Assembly (NCBI RefSeq): GCF_039908635.1 | Contig: NZ_CP150918.1 | Coordinates: forward strand, 4,294,001-4,358,000 | Length of the DNA: 64,000 nucleotides | Direction: 5' to 3' | Source of the DNA: Pseudomonas purpurea | GTDB lineage: Bacteria; Pseudomonadota; Gammaproteobacteria; Pseudomonadales; Pseudomonadaceae | In this document: one piece after another, positions 1-8,973 of the stretch | How positions within the stretch are numbered: the first letter of the stretch is position 1 | How the letters are laid out: every line of letters starts with the position of its first letter | Made by a program: the position numbers and the translations under genes | Notes under the pieces: model-generated | What the model was told of the DNA's origin: nothing | Database searches by the model: none | The model's input: the letters and a program-made list of their open reading frames with translations, nothing else

Positions 1-42
1 ACGCGCAAACGGGTCGCTACACGATGGCGCAGGCGGGTTGAA

Positions 43-1668
43 TCAGGCGCTCAGGCGCGCCGTCACTTCGTTCAACTGCCCCGACAAGCCTTGCAGGTTA
101 TGGCTGGCGGCCTCGGTGCGTTGCACGTTGTTCAGATTGGTACTGGCGATGCTGGTGATCTCGGTCAGGTTGCGCGAAATGTCTTCGGCGACCGAGGTCT
201 GTTCTTCGGCGGCTGTAGCGATCTGACGGTTCATGTCGCGAATCGCTTCCACCGACGCGGTGATGCGCTCCAGCATGGCGCCGGCCTCTGTCACCTGCTC
301 GACGCTTTCTTCACTGCGCGACTGACCGCTTTCGATGGCCTGCGCCGCGTCCACGGCGCCGGTCTGTACGCTCTGGATGATCTGGTTGATTTCGATGATC
401 GACGCCGCCGTGCGCTGGGCCAGGCTGCGTACTTCATCGGCCACCACGGCAAACCCGCGTCCGGCTTCACCGGCCCGGGCGGCTTCGATGGCGGCATTCA
501 GCGCCAGCAGGTTGGTCTGCTCGGCGATCCCGCGGATCACTTCCAGCACCTTGCCGATACGCCCGCTGTCGGCTTCCAGACGACGGATGACCGTGGCGGT
601 GTTGGCGATTTCGCCGCGCATCTGGGTGATGGTGTAAATCGTCCCCTGCATGACCTTTTCGCCCTGCTGGGCCGAATGGTCGGCGTCGTCGGCCGCTTTC
701 GCCGCGTCGGCCGCATGCCGCGCCACTTCCTGGGCGGTGGCAGACATCTCGTTCATTGCCGTGGCCACCTGGTCGGTGCGGTTGAACTGCTCGTTGGTGC
801 CGCTGGCCATCAGCCCGGCAATCGAGTTCAACTCACCGCTGGCGCTGTTCAGGTCGGTGGCGCTGCGCTGCAGACGGCTGAAGGTTTCGGCCAGGAAATC
901 ACGCAGAGTGTTGGCGGCAACGGCCAACCGGCCCAGTTCGTCTTGACGGTCGCTGCTCACGCGCTCGGCGAAACGGCCCTGGCTCAGTTGCGCGACGTAC
1001 TCGATCAGCTTGCGAATCGGCTCGACCAGTTGACGGTTGACCAGCCACAGGCTGAGCAGGCCAATCAGCAGGCCCGAGACAAGCATCACGACGACGCCCA
1101 GCAGCACGGTGCGGTCGGCACTGGCACGGATCAACGCCGATTGCTCGACACCTTGTTTGCGCAGGTCGAGGACCAATTCACTCATCTGTTCGCTGGCAGC
1201 ACGGTCCACGCCTTTGACGGCATTGTCCCCGACTGCTGCGTCGGCACCGGCGGCCACGTAAGCGTCACGGCCCTTCTGGTACGCGCCACCCAACACACGG
1301 TGGGCTTCACGCAGGCTTTCCAGGCGATTCTTGAGTGAAGCGTCGATGCCCCGCTCGCGGGTCAGCTCACCGAGGATCTTCTGGACATCCGCCTGGCGCT
1401 CTTCGAATTGCTTCCAGTATTTGTCCCGCTCGGCCGGCTGCTTGCCGCGCAGCAGGACGTTTTTCCATTCCTGAACCTGGGCCTTGAATTGCAGGTTGGC
1501 CTCATCGATCAGTTGCGAGGTATGCAGCGGGCCTTCGATCAGGTTGCTATAGCTCTGCACCCCGTTGGAGAGGAAGTGAAAGCAGGCCAATGCGATCAAC
1601 AGCATCGCAAACAGGCTGCCGCTGAGCAGTGCCAGGATTTGAGCTCTCAGGGATTTGTGCAAAAACAT
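43..1668 (-). CDS. Methyl-accepting chemotaxis protein (541 aa)
   Basis: Transmembrane chemoreceptor that relays a periplasmic signal to CheA/CheW. The sequence shows TM1 at about residues 11-33, a helical periplasmic sensor of about 155 residues, TM2 at about 188-210, a HAMP segment at about 211-263, and a long MA signalling domain whose hairpin tip contains the diagnostic run [19 protein letters not shown] and [16 protein letters not shown] chose the start at [10 protein letters not shown] because it places TM1 at the N-terminus; an upstream in-frame ATG would add 31 residues of non-membrane sequence. The helical sensor resembles four-helix-bundle ligand domains, but the ligand cannot be read. 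It stands alone, with no che genes adjacent. Confidence 0.93.
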   Translation of the reverse strand: MFLHKSLRAQILALLSGSLFAMLLIALACFHFLSNGVQSYSNLIEGPLHTSQLIDEANLQFKAQVQEWKNVLLRGKQPAERDKYWKQFEERQADVQKILGELTRERGIDASLKNRLESLREAHRVLGGAYQKGRDAYVAAGADAAVGDNAVKGVDRAASEQMSELVLDLRKQGVEQSALIRASADRTVLLGVVVMLVSGLLIGLLSLWLVNRQLVEPIRKLIEYVAQLSQGRFAERVSSDRQDELGRLAVAANTLRDFLAETFSRLQRSATDLNSASGELNSIAGLMASGTNEQFNRTDQVATAMNEMSATAQEVARHAADAAKAADDADHSAQQGEKVMQGTIYTITQMRGEIANTATVIRRLEADSGRIGKVLEVIRGIAEQTNLLALNAAIEAARAGEAGRGFAVVADEVRSLAQRTAASIIEINQIIQSVQTGAVDAAQAIESGQSRSEESVEQVTEAGAMLERITASVEAIRDMNRQIATAAEEQTSVAEDISRNLTEITSIASTNLNNVQRTEAASHNLQGLSGQLNEVTARLSA

Positions 1669-1946
1669 CGAGTGATACTCATGACAGGGATGAGGCACGC
1701 ACCGCACGGGCATGCAAAGTGTCCGGACATCCCTGTCAGCAACGCTCTGGCCCACGGCCAAGAGCGCGCAAGTTAACGTCTATGCCATCGGCGCTGCGGG
1801 GGCTTTCTTGAGGCCATCCGACCACCGGTCGAAGGCAATTTACCGGCGCCGTCAAACTGTCACAAAACGGTCAAACAGCCTTGCAATGATGCGGCTCAAG
1901 TGAGCCTGTGAACGTTCTGACAGGCACTTCCTGCCAGCGAGACTCA

Positions 1947-2969
1947 ATGAACCACAGCATTGACCACCGTCACCGCGATTCTGACCTGTTCGGCCTGCTT
2001 TACGGCTTCAGTTTTCGCCCTGGCGAGCGCGGCCGCGAGATCGATTCGGCCAAGGCGTTGCAGTATTTGCAGGCCCCGGACGACCCCGAGCAGTTCCTCT
2101 GGCTGCATTTGAACCTGGCCCACGCTGCGTGCGAGCGCTGGATGAAAAGCCACCTGGCGCTGCCGGACGAATTCTTCGAGGCGCTGCACGAAGGCTCACG
2201 TTCAACCCGCATTGAACACGTCGATTCCGCGTTGCTCGCGGTGGTCAACGATGTGGTGTTCAACCTCAACAGCATGGTGTCCTCGGACGTCTCGACCCTG
2301 TGGGTCTGCGCCCGCAGTCGGTTGATTGTCAGCGCGCGCCTGCAACCGCTGCACTCGGTGGACAAGCTGCGTTCCTCGGTCAAGGCCGGCGAGTGCTTTC
2401 GCTCGCCACTGGAATTGTTGGTGCATTTGCTGCGCGACCAGGGCGAAGTGCTGACGCAGATTGTGCGCAAGACCAGCCAGAGCGTCGATCAGATCGAGGA
2501 TGAGTTGCTGTCCTCGCGCCTGTCCACCAACCGCGCCGAACTGGGCGCCAACCGTCGGGTGCTGGTGCGGTTGCAGCGGTTGCTGGCGCTGGAGCCCGGT
2601 TCGCTGCTACGACTGCTGAACCGGCCGCCGCCCTGGTTGCAGAAGGACGACGTCAAGGAGCTGCGCAAGTCCACCGAGGAGTTTGCGCTGATCATCAACG
2701 ACCTCACGGCCCTCAGTGAGCGGATCAAACTGTTGCAGGAAGAAATTGCCGCCAACCTCAACGAACAGAGCAACCGCACGCTGTTCACCCTGACTGTGGT
2801 CACCGTGCTGGCGCTGCCGATCAACATCATTGCCGGTTTCTTCGGCATGAACGTCGGCGGGATTCCGCTTTCCGGCGACCCACAAGGCTTCTGGATCCTG
2901 GTCGCGCTGGTGGCGACCTTCACCGTGCTGGCGGGACGCTGGGCGTTTCGCAAGCGCCAGGATTATTGA
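1947..2969 (+). CDS. zntB: CorA/ZntB-family divalent metal (zinc) transporter
   Basis: Inner-membrane CorA-superfamily channel of 340 aa with a large cytoplasmic N-terminal domain and two C-terminal helices. The end of TM1 carries the family signature GMN in FFGMNVGGIP, and TM2 is the last hydrophobic run, followed by a basic tail (FRKRQDY). The start MNHSIDH was preferred over an ATG 13 codons upstream because typical ZntB/CorA proteins begin about here. ZntB homologues move Zn2+, while CorA moves Mg2+/Co2+. Sequence reading alone favours the ZntB-like subgroup by length and the FRPG-like N-terminus but does not prove the ion. Monocistronic. Confidence 0.8.
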   Translation: MNHSIDHRHRDSDLFGLLYGFSFRPGERGREIDSAKALQYLQAPDDPEQFLWLHLNLAHAACERWMKSHLALPDEFFEALHEGSRSTRIEHVDSALLAVVNDVVFNLNSMVSSDVSTLWVCARSRLIVSARLQPLHSVDKLRSSVKAGECFRSPLELLVHLLRDQGEVLTQIVRKTSQSVDQIEDELLSSRLSTNRAELGANRRVLVRLQRLLALEPGSLLRLLNRPPPWLQKDDVKELRKSTEEFALIINDLTALSERIKLLQEEIAANLNEQSNRTLFTLTVVTVLALPINIIAGFFGMNVGGIPLSGDPQGFWILVALVATFTVLAGRWAFRKRQDY

Positions 2970-2973
2970 GTAG

Positions 2974-3072
2974 TCCTGCTGCAAAACCATCCGTTTGACG
3001 GACAAGAACCAGGTCGACCACTTCGGCGCCGACACCACTGGCAAGCTGCACCTGTTCACGCAACTGCTTTAA
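2974..3072 (+). other. Possible 3' remnant of a lost gene
   Basis: After a TAG at 2971, 32 codons are open to a TAA at 3070-3072 and read like ordinary protein (LTDKNQVDHFGADTTGKLHL), with no start codon or ribosome-binding site. A strong terminator follows. It may be the degraded tail of a gene, or chance reading; I could not identify the family. Confidence 0.25.
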
Positions 3073-3087
3073 ACTGCGCCCCATTGG

Positions 3088-3125
3088 AAAATCCCGGGAA
3101 GGAGCACCGCCCCGGGATTTTTTTG
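3088..3125 (+). terminator. Rho-independent terminator
   Basis: A perfect 10-bp stem (AAATCCCGGG / CCCGGGATTT) with a 13-nt loop, followed by a T-run. It ends transcription from the zntB-like gene or the remnant before the 2OG-oxygenase operon. Confidence 0.85.
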
Positions 3126-3267
3126 CGCCGTCGAAAAGCCAACGCCGGCCTTTCGTCGAAAACCCGCTGTCCCTGACCGTTATTGACTCAACACAAAAGC
3201 AATCGGACTTCAGTTTGTTAGCCTCATGCCGACTTAGATAAGACTCGATGCACTCAGGAGGGGAACC

Positions 3268-4131
3268 GTGAATCTGTACATCAATCAGCTTCAGAAGAAA
3301 GCTGACTTTAAAGAAGCCATCTACGCCGGTGACATTTTCCTGAATACCCAGCTCACCGCGGCCAAAGAGCTTTGTGCCTTTGCCCAGGAGAGCATTACCG
3401 CCGCGTTTGACGGCGAAACCAACCACCAGGCGCTGCATACGCTGATGCCGGTGGAAGAATTCGTGGTACTGGTGACTCGCCTCAAGGGCCAGTTCACCAA
3501 CAGCCTGCGTGCCAAAGAGCTCATTCGCAGCTTCACCGACGAGATTGGCGCAGCCCCCGAAGAATTCATCTTCGACGTACCGCGTATCCGCGTCGTGCCT
3601 AACTACGACTACCTGCACGCGGGCGTCAGCTATGCCTACAAACCTCATCGCGATACCTGGTACGGCGGCGTCGATTGCCAGATCAACACCTGGATGCCGG
3701 TTTATACGATTCAGCCTGACCAGACCATGATGATCAACCCGGCCTACTTCGATGCCCCGGTGAAAAACACCTCGGCGCAATGGAGCCTGTCGGACTGGAT
3801 TGACGTGCAACGTCAACGCGCCAAGGACAACGTCAAGGAAGAGGTGCGCCAGCACCCGGTGCCCACTGAAGCGATCAACACCGCGTCGGAAATCCGCATC
3901 GCTGGCAACACCGCTGAAATGCTGATTTTCTCGGGCTCGCACCTGCACGGCACCGTGCCCAACTACACGCAACAGACCCGCTTCAGCGTGGACTTCCGCC
4001 TGATGCACCTGGACGACCTCAAGCACAAGCGCGGCGCAATCAACGTCGACAGCGCGTGCCCGGATGTCGGCGCCGGTTTCAAAGACTATTTCCACGCCCA
4101 CGACTTCTCGAATTTCCAAGGAACCAAATAA
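3268..4131 (+). CDS. Putative 2-oxoglutarate/Fe(II)-dependent oxygenase-like protein
   Basis: A 287-aa soluble protein beginning at GTG behind a strong AGGAGG site. A plausible iron-binding facial triad is visible: H127-x-D129 in YKPHRDTWYGG and H227 in SGSHLHGTVPN, followed by R238 in TRFSVDFR, which would bind the 2-oxoglutarate carboxylate. This is the spacing of phytanoyl-CoA-dioxygenase-like cupins. The substrate is unknown. Its TAA overlaps the ATG of the next gene by one base (TAATG), so the two are translationally coupled and probably modify the same small molecule or glycan in sequence. Assignment to the fold is by motif only. Confidence 0.65.
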   Translation: MNLYINQLQKKADFKEAIYAGDIFLNTQLTAAKELCAFAQESITAAFDGETNHQALHTLMPVEEFVVLVTRLKGQFTNSLRAKELIRSFTDEIGAAPEEFIFDVPRIRVVPNYDYLHAGVSYAYKPHRDTWYGGVDCQINTWMPVYTIQPDQTMMINPAYFDAPVKNTSAQWSLSDWIDVQRQRAKDNVKEEVRQHPVPTEAINTASEIRIAGNTAEMLIFSGSHLHGTVPNYTQQTRFSVDFRLMHLDDLKHKRGAINVDSACPDVGAGFKDYFHAHDFSNFQGTK

Positions 4132-4853
4132 TGACCAAGCGTCGCATTACGCCTGCCGAGGCCCAATACAACGAAACCCGCGCCGGCGTTCTCAAGCGGG
4201 TCGACGCCGAGTACGTGGCCGATGCCCCTTTCGTGTTCGCCAACCGCATCGGCGTGACTGCCGCGTTGTCGCGCATGGAACTGTTCAAGAAAGTGGCCGA
4301 GATCCCGGGTGCCATCGTCGAGTGCGGCGTGTACAAGGGCAACTCGCTGATGCTCTACATGCACCTGTCGATGATCCTGGAACCCTACGCGATCAACCGT
4401 TCGATCGTCGGCTTCGACACCTTCGAAGGCTTCCAGAGCATCAACAAGGACGAAGACCCGGCCGACGTCAACGAGACCATGTTCTCCGACACCGACCAGT
4501 CGCTGATCCAGGACATGATCGACGCCAACGACCTGCTGCGTCCGGTCAACCGCATCCCGCGTTGCGAGCTGGTCAAGGGCGACATCTGCAAGACTGCACC
4601 TGAGTGGGTCAAGTCCCGTCCGGACCTGGTCGTGGCCATGCTGATCCTCGACACCGACCTGTACGAGTCGACCAAAGTCGCGCTGGAAACCTTCCTGCCC
4701 TACATGCCAAAAGGCGCCATCGTCGTACTGGACGAAGTGGCCTACCGCAACTTCCCGGGCGAAACCAAAGCCCTGCGCGAAGTGTTCGACCTGAACAAGA
4801 TCGAACTCAAGCGCCTGCCATTCGACTCCTGCGTGGGCTACTTCCACGTTTGA
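4131..4853 (+). CDS. TylF/MycF-family SAM-dependent O-methyltransferase
   Basis: A 240-aa class I methyltransferase of the type that O-methylates deoxysugars in macrolide and surface-glycan pathways. Visible features are the SAM-binding loop E64-CGVYKG, an acidic strand end in GFDTFEGF (about 94-101), and the TylF-like metal-binding acids D174-T-D176 in LDTDLYESTK and D201-E in VVLDEVAYRNFPGE. The start follows from the 1-nt overlap with the upstream oxygenase gene. No glycosyltransferase or sugar-nucleotide gene is nearby, so the acceptor is unknown. Together the pair forms an isolated hydroxylate/methylate cassette. Confidence 0.8.
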   Translation: MTKRRITPAEAQYNETRAGVLKRVDAEYVADAPFVFANRIGVTAALSRMELFKKVAEIPGAIVECGVYKGNSLMLYMHLSMILEPYAINRSIVGFDTFEGFQSINKDEDPADVNETMFSDTDQSLIQDMIDANDLLRPVNRIPRCELVKGDICKTAPEWVKSRPDLVVAMLILDTDLYESTKVALETFLPYMPKGAIVVLDEVAYRNFPGETKALREVFDLNKIELKRLPFDSCVGYFHV

Positions 4854-4936
4854 TCGAACCCGAGCCGCCCGCCCCTCCCGCCATGGGAGCGGGTCGGGCG
4901 CCGCTCTGTTTGCCTACCTGCGCAAACCCTCCCGCC

Positions 4937-5368
4937 TCAGGCCATCCGCCGTTCCAGCATCCGCGCCCGCAGCACGTCATACGCCCAGTGATAGATGTAG
5001 GTGTACGGCAGGAAAAACAGCAACACACCGATATCCAGGATCAACGCCTGCATCAGGCCGACGTTCAGCCACCAGGCAATCAGCGGCACACTGACCGCCA
5101 CCAGCCCGCCTTCAAACAGCAAGGCGTGCAAGACCCGGGTCCAGGCACTCGGGGCCAGCGCCAGGCGTTTGAGCAGACGGTCGAACAAACCGTTGAACAC
5201 CACGTTCCAGGCCAGGGCGATCAAGCCAATGGCAATCGTCGCGACGCCCATGTCGACCACGGGTTTGTCCATCAGCCACGCCAGCAGCGGCGTACACAAC
5301 AAGACCGCCAACAGCTCGAAACCAATGGCTTGAAAAACACGTTCGGAAAAAGATTTCTGGGTGCTCAT
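4937..5368 (-). CDS. PACE-family multidrug/biguanide efflux transporter
   Basis: A 143-aa inner-membrane protein with four predicted helices in two repeats (bacterial transmembrane pair). Characteristic features are ERVFQAIGFELLAVL in helix 1, the Trp-Asn pair in ALAWNVVFNGLFDRL, LHALLFEGGLV and PLIAWWLN in the second half, and a final TYIYHWAYD. The family founder AceI exports chlorhexidine, and relatives export other biocides and short diamines. MSTQKS was chosen as start because it begins right before helix 1. It is divergent from a LysR gene, the usual arrangement of aceI/aceR. Confidence 0.92.
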   Translation of the reverse strand: MSTQKSFSERVFQAIGFELLAVLLCTPLLAWLMDKPVVDMGVATIAIGLIALAWNVVFNGLFDRLLKRLALAPSAWTRVLHALLFEGGLVAVSVPLIAWWLNVGLMQALILDIGVLLFFLPYTYIYHWAYDVLRARMLERRMA

Positions 5369-5437
5369 GATCAAGCTCCATGGGTGAATGTGGTTGCCAT
5401 CATCTAGCACCATGACGATACTTCATAACCAATAACC

Positions 5438-5452
5438 ATCGACCAAGGCGAT
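5438..5452. promoter_or_regulatory. Candidate LysR box (ATCG-N7-CGAT)
   Basis: A 15-bp inverted repeat ATCG-N7-CGAT with T-N11-A spacing, lying in the 89-bp PACE/LysR divergent intergenic region 5 bp before the LysR start. This is the classic placement of an autoregulatory recognition site. It was identified by eye only. Confidence 0.5.
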
Positions 5453-5457
5453 AGTTT

Positions 5458-6312
5458 ATGGCCTCACATGAAGTCCTGCTGGCATTCGTCCAGGCGGCGA
5501 CCCAAGGCTCGTTCTCAGCGGCGGCGCGCAAACTGGGCAAAAGCCAGTCGACCATCAGCGCGGCCGTTGCCAGCCTGGAAATCGACCTGAACGTGACGCT
5601 GTTCGACCGCAGCAGCCGCAAGCCCGGCCTGACCCCGGCCGGCCACGTCATGTTGCAACGCGCCGAAGACATCCTCGCCGCCACCAGCCGCCTGGAAATG
5701 ACCGCCGCCCAGCTGTCCGGCGGGGTCGAACCGAAACTGACCGTGGCGATTTCCGACACTTACCAATCGGACCGTTTCGAATCCGTACTCAGCGCCTTCG
5801 AACAGCGTTACCCGGACCTGGAACTCGAATGCCTGATTGCCGAGTGCGATGACCTGGTGGCGCTGGTCCAACGCGGTCGAGCGCAGATCGCCTTTGCCGA
5901 AATGCAGGCCATTTACCCCGCGGACCTGAACAGCGCGACCCTCGACGAGCGCACGGAAATCGCCCTGTTCGTCTCCCGCGAACATCCACTGGCGAGCGTG
6001 GCGACGATCGACCAACAGGTCCTGCAACAGCACCGCGAGTTGCGTCTGGCAACCATCGTCAACCCATACGAAACCCGCGCTCGCGGACGAGTCTGGTCGG
6101 CGCCGAGTTACTTGATGCTGCTGGAAATGGCCCAGGGCGGTTTCGGTTGGGCACCCTTGCCGCGCTGGCTGGTGGAACGTTTCGGCGCAGGGACGCTGCT
6201 GGAGCTCAAGGTGCGTGGCTGGCCGAAACCGGTGGCGATCGATGCGCTCTGGTCACGGCTGCACCCACCGGGGGCGGCGGGGAGTTGGTTGCTGGCCAAG
6301 ATGCTTGAGTGA
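5458..6312 (+). CDS. LysR-family regulator of the adjacent PACE pump
   Basis: A 284-aa LysR-type regulator. The N-terminal winged helix-turn-helix is clear (FVQAATQGSFSAAARKLGKS, then QSTISAAVASLEIDL and FDRSSRKPGLTPAG), followed by a periplasmic-binding-protein-like effector domain from about residue 90. Transcribed away from the PACE gene with 89 bp between, it most likely activates the pump in response to a pump substrate, as AceR does for AceI. A second LysR/PACE pair of the same design is at 19.5-21.0 kb. Confidence 0.88.
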   Translation: MASHEVLLAFVQAATQGSFSAAARKLGKSQSTISAAVASLEIDLNVTLFDRSSRKPGLTPAGHVMLQRAEDILAATSRLEMTAAQLSGGVEPKLTVAISDTYQSDRFESVLSAFEQRYPDLELECLIAECDDLVALVQRGRAQIAFAEMQAIYPADLNSATLDERTEIALFVSREHPLASVATIDQQVLQQHRELRLATIVNPYETRARGRVWSAPSYLMLLEMAQGGFGWAPLPRWLVERFGAGTLLELKVRGWPKPVAIDALWSRLHPPGAAGSWLLAKMLE

Positions 6313-6335
6313 CGGCCACGGTCGCAACCTTGCGC

Positions 6336-7571
6336 TTACGCCAACTCACTCAAGCGCCGCTCGATGAAGCGCCGCTCCGGCGCTTGCCGGGTCAGTTCAA
6401 GGGCGCGCCGATACGCCGCCCGGGCCTCTTCAGTGCGCCCCAACTGTCGACAAAATTCGGCCCGCGCCGAGTGCGCCAAGTGATAGTCGAGCAAGTCGCC
6501 CCGCGCCAGAATGCCTTCGATCAGCAGCAGCCCTGCCAACGGCCCATCGCGCCGTGCCAGGGCGGCGGCGCGGTTGAGTTCGATCACCGGCGACGGCACC
6601 GCTCGCAACAAGACATCGTACAGCCCGACGATTTGCGGCCAGTCGGTTTCCTGCGCGCTGGACGCTTCGGCATGCACCGCCGAAATCGCGGCTTGCAGGC
6701 AGTAGGGGCCGAAACCACGGGTACTCAGCGCCCGCTCGACCAACCCGCAGCCTTCGGCCATCAGCTCGGCATTCCACAGTGAACGGTCCTGCTCATCGAG
6801 CACGATCAACTCACCGCTTGCCGAGGTCCGGGCCAGGCGACGCGACTCATTGAGCAGCATCAACGCCAGCAGGCCCATCACCTCGGGCTCCGGCAGCAAC
6901 TCCATCAGCAAGCGGCCGAGACGGATTGCTTCGCGGGTCAGGTCTTCGCGGGTCAACTCACTGCCGCCCGACGCCGAATAGCCTTCGTTGAACACCAGGT
7001 AAATCACCCGCAACACGCTGTCCAGGCGCTCGGGCAATTCGCCCATGGACGGCACTTGATAGGGGATCTTTGCATCGCGGATCTTGGCTTTGGCGCGCAC
7101 GATACGCTGGGCGATGGTGGCTGGCGCCGAGAGAAAGGCCCGGGCGATTTCTTCGGTGGTCAGGTCGCAGACTTCCCGCAGCGTCAACGGCACTTGTGCG
7201 TCCGCCGCCAGCGCCGGGTGGCAGCAGGTGAAGATCAGCCGCAAACGGTCGTCCTCCACATCGTCGGTGCTCCAATCGTTGTCTTCGAGTTCCTCCAGTT
7301 GCGCAACCAACGCCGGTTGCGCAGCGGCGAATCGCGCTCGACGGCGTAAACCGTCGATGGCCTTGAAACGCCCGGTGGACACCAGCCAGGCACGCGGGTT
7401 ATCCGGCACGCCATCGCGCTGCCAGCGCTCGACCGCGACGAAGAAGGCTTCATGCAGGGCCTCTTCGGCGAGGTCGAAATCGCCCAGCAAACGAATCAAC
7501 GTCGCCAGGATGCGCCGCGATTCGTTGCGGTAAACCGTCTCGACCAGCGCCCTGACCGGATCGCCCGGCAT
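6336..7571 (-). CDS. ECF42-type RNA polymerase sigma factor with C-terminal extension
   Basis: A 411-aa sigma factor, far longer than ordinary ECF factors. Sigma-2 is at about residues 10-80 (LLGDFDLAEEALHEAFFVAVERW, then NPRAWLVSTGRFKAIDGLRRRARF) and sigma-4 at about 110-165 (LTLREVCDLTTEEIARAFLSAPATIAQRIVRAKAKIR). A roughly 240-residue helical, TPR-like C-terminal region ends in RAEFCRQLGRTEEARAAYRRALELT. In the ECF42 group this extension is needed for activity and replaces an anti-sigma factor. The ATG overlaps the stop of the SRPBCC gene by one base (TGATG). It is the last gene of a four-gene operon with SRPBCC, YCII/DGPF and SnoaL-like proteins. A matching promoter lies upstream of the operon. 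Confidence 0.9.
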   Translation of the reverse strand: MPGDPVRALVETVYRNESRRILATLIRLLGDFDLAEEALHEAFFVAVERWQRDGVPDNPRAWLVSTGRFKAIDGLRRRARFAAAQPALVAQLEELEDNDWSTDDVEDDRLRLIFTCCHPALAADAQVPLTLREVCDLTTEEIARAFLSAPATIAQRIVRAKAKIRDAKIPYQVPSMGELPERLDSVLRVIYLVFNEGYSASGGSELTREDLTREAIRLGRLLMELLPEPEVMGLLALMLLNESRRLARTSASGELIVLDEQDRSLWNAELMAEGCGLVERALSTRGFGPYCLQAAISAVHAEASSAQETDWPQIVGLYDVLLRAVPSPVIELNRAAALARRDGPLAGLLLIEGILARGDLLDYHLAHSARAEFCRQLGRTEEARAAYRRALELTRQAPERRFIERRLSELA

Positions 7572-8062
7572 CAGTCGGGCATGCCCGTGGTTACCAGCGT
7601 CACCAAGCGGTCCAGGCTTTGCCCCCAGCCCTCATGGAACCCCATGGCTTCGTGGGCCTGGCGGTCCTCTTCACTCCAGTGCATGGCGCGGGCGGTGTAG
7701 AGGGTCTTGCCGTCGACCTCCTCAAACGTCACTTCGGCGGTCATGAACGGCTTGCCCGAGGGAGTCCAGCCTGGTGTGAACGCATCGGTGAAGACCAGCC
7801 GTTGCGGCGCGACGATCTCCAGAAACACGCCGCTGGTCGGGTACTCGCTGCCGTCCGGCGCACGCATCAGGGTGCGAAACTGACCGCCGACCCACAGGTC
7901 CATTTCACACTCCGGTGTGGTCATGCCGTGAGGTCCCCACCACTGGGCGAGCAGCGCAGGCTCGGTCCAGGCGCGGAACAGTTTGCGGCGCGGCGCATCA
8001 ATCAAACGGCTGATGGACAACTCATGCTCGGCAGGCTGGCGGCCTGCTCCGGGAAGACTCAT
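7571..8062 (-). CDS. SRPBCC (AHSA1-like) domain protein
   Basis: A 163-aa protein of the START/SRPBCC helix-grip fold, Aha1-like branch. The family pattern is clear: an N-terminal strand with IDAPRRKLFRAWTEPALLAQWWGP, GGQFRTLMRAPDGSEYPTSG, and TAEVTFEEVDGKTLYTARAMH, then a C-terminal helix HEGWGQSLDRLVTLV. Such proteins bind small hydrophobic ligands in a cavity, and the ligand here is unknown. It is co-transcribed with the ECF42 sigma factor and the DGPF protein, a partnership common in ECF42 operons. Confidence 0.88.
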   Translation of the reverse strand: MSLPGAGRQPAEHELSISRLIDAPRRKLFRAWTEPALLAQWWGPHGMTTPECEMDLWVGGQFRTLMRAPDGSEYPTSGVFLEIVAPQRLVFTDAFTPGWTPSGKPFMTAEVTFEEVDGKTLYTARAMHWSEEDRQAHEAMGFHEGWGQSLDRLVTLVTTGMPD

Positions 8063-8088
8063 GGCGATACTCCTGTTTATGACGGTTA

Positions 8089-8433
8089 TCAGGGATTCAA
8101 CGTGCGAACCGGGCGCACTTCAACGCTGCCGACCCGGGCCGCCGGGATCTTGCCAGCTACCTGAATCGCCTCGTTCAAGTCCTTGGCATCGATCAGGTAG
8201 AAGCCGGCCAACTGCTCCTTGGTTTCGGCGAACGGGCCATCGGTGATCGACAATTTACCGCCGCGCATGCGCACCGTGGTGGCCGTCTGGACCGACTCCA
8301 GCGCCTCGGCGGCGAGCATCCGCCCACTGCCCTGGACCGACTCGGCGTAGGCCATGCACTCGGCGTCATGCGGGCTCTCGGGCAAGCTGTGCAGCAGGTG
8401 TTCGTCGCTGTAGACCAGGCATAGGTATTTCAT
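8089..8433 (-). CDS. YCII-family (DGPF) protein, ECF42 partner
   Basis: A 114-aa YCII-domain protein. The DGPF motif that names the ECF42-associated subgroup is present in SITDGPFAETKEQLAGFYLID, followed by EAIQVAGKIPAARVGSVEVRPV. MKYLCLVYSDE was chosen as start; it is the conserved beginning, and the upstream in-frame ATG adds nine residues without support. The biochemical role of DGPF proteins is unsettled. Genetic linkage makes them the standard partners or targets of ECF42 factors. Confidence 0.9.
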   Translation of the reverse strand: MKYLCLVYSDEHLLHSLPESPHDAECMAYAESVQGSGRMLAAEALESVQTATTVRMRGGKLSITDGPFAETKEQLAGFYLIDAKDLNEAIQVAGKIPAARVGSVEVRPVRTLNP

Positions 8434-8500
8434 GAAAGTCTCCGTGATCAGGCTGATCAACTATGGCCGCAGATTGGAGGTTTGGCGAACATCCCGACGA

Positions 8501-8935
8501 TCAGGGGTGCAGGTCGAACAGCACGGCGCCGCTCACCATGTCGAACGGTGCCGACCAGTGCTCATGGACGATTCGCCATTGCCCGCCCACCCGCTGATAC
8601 CCCGCCGTCACGCGCATCCAGCAGGCCTTGGTTTCACCCTTGTCGTCAGTGCCGCCACAGTGGGCCAGCCAATGGGCGAAGGCCATGTCCTGAGCGGTGA
8701 CGATGTCCATCTGATGAAACTCGAACACATGCGGGCCGGGGCACATCGTCATGCAGGCTTCCCAATGCGCCCGATAGGCGACCTTGCCTTTGAATTGCAG
8801 CGCCGAGACCGCGTCGAAAGACACGATGTTGTCGGCGTACAAACCCATGACTTTTTCCACATCCTTGGTGATGACCGCCTGACGGTAGGTCTCGATCAGG
8901 GCCTGGATTTCAGTGTTTTCGGTTGGCGCATTCAT
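8501..8935 (-). CDS. SnoaL-like / NTF2-fold (DUF4440-type) protein
   Basis: A 144-aa cone-shaped alpha+beta barrel protein: helical start IQALIETYRQAVITKDVEKVMGLYADNIVSFD, then the strand pattern GKVAYRAHWEACM and the C-terminal WRIVHEHWSAPF typical of SnoaL_3/DUF4440 domains. It is the first gene of the ECF42 operon. The fold includes polyketide cyclases and ketosteroid isomerases, but the function here cannot be assigned. It is followed after 67 bp by the YCII gene. Confidence 0.85.
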   Translation of the reverse strand: MNAPTENTEIQALIETYRQAVITKDVEKVMGLYADNIVSFDAVSALQFKGKVAYRAHWEACMTMCPGPHVFEFHQMDIVTAQDMAFAHWLAHCGGTDDKGETKACWMRVTAGYQRVGGQWRIVHEHWSAPFDMVSGAVLFDLHP

Positions 8936-8973
8936 GATGGAACTCCGAGTGTTTTAGCGTGAAGACACCCTTA

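Noticed and set aside
91..1338. Long open frame opposite the chemoreceptor gene
   Set aside because: It is a shadow of the high-GC coding strand, rich in Gly/His/Gln with no domain; the minus-strand chemoreceptor is certain.
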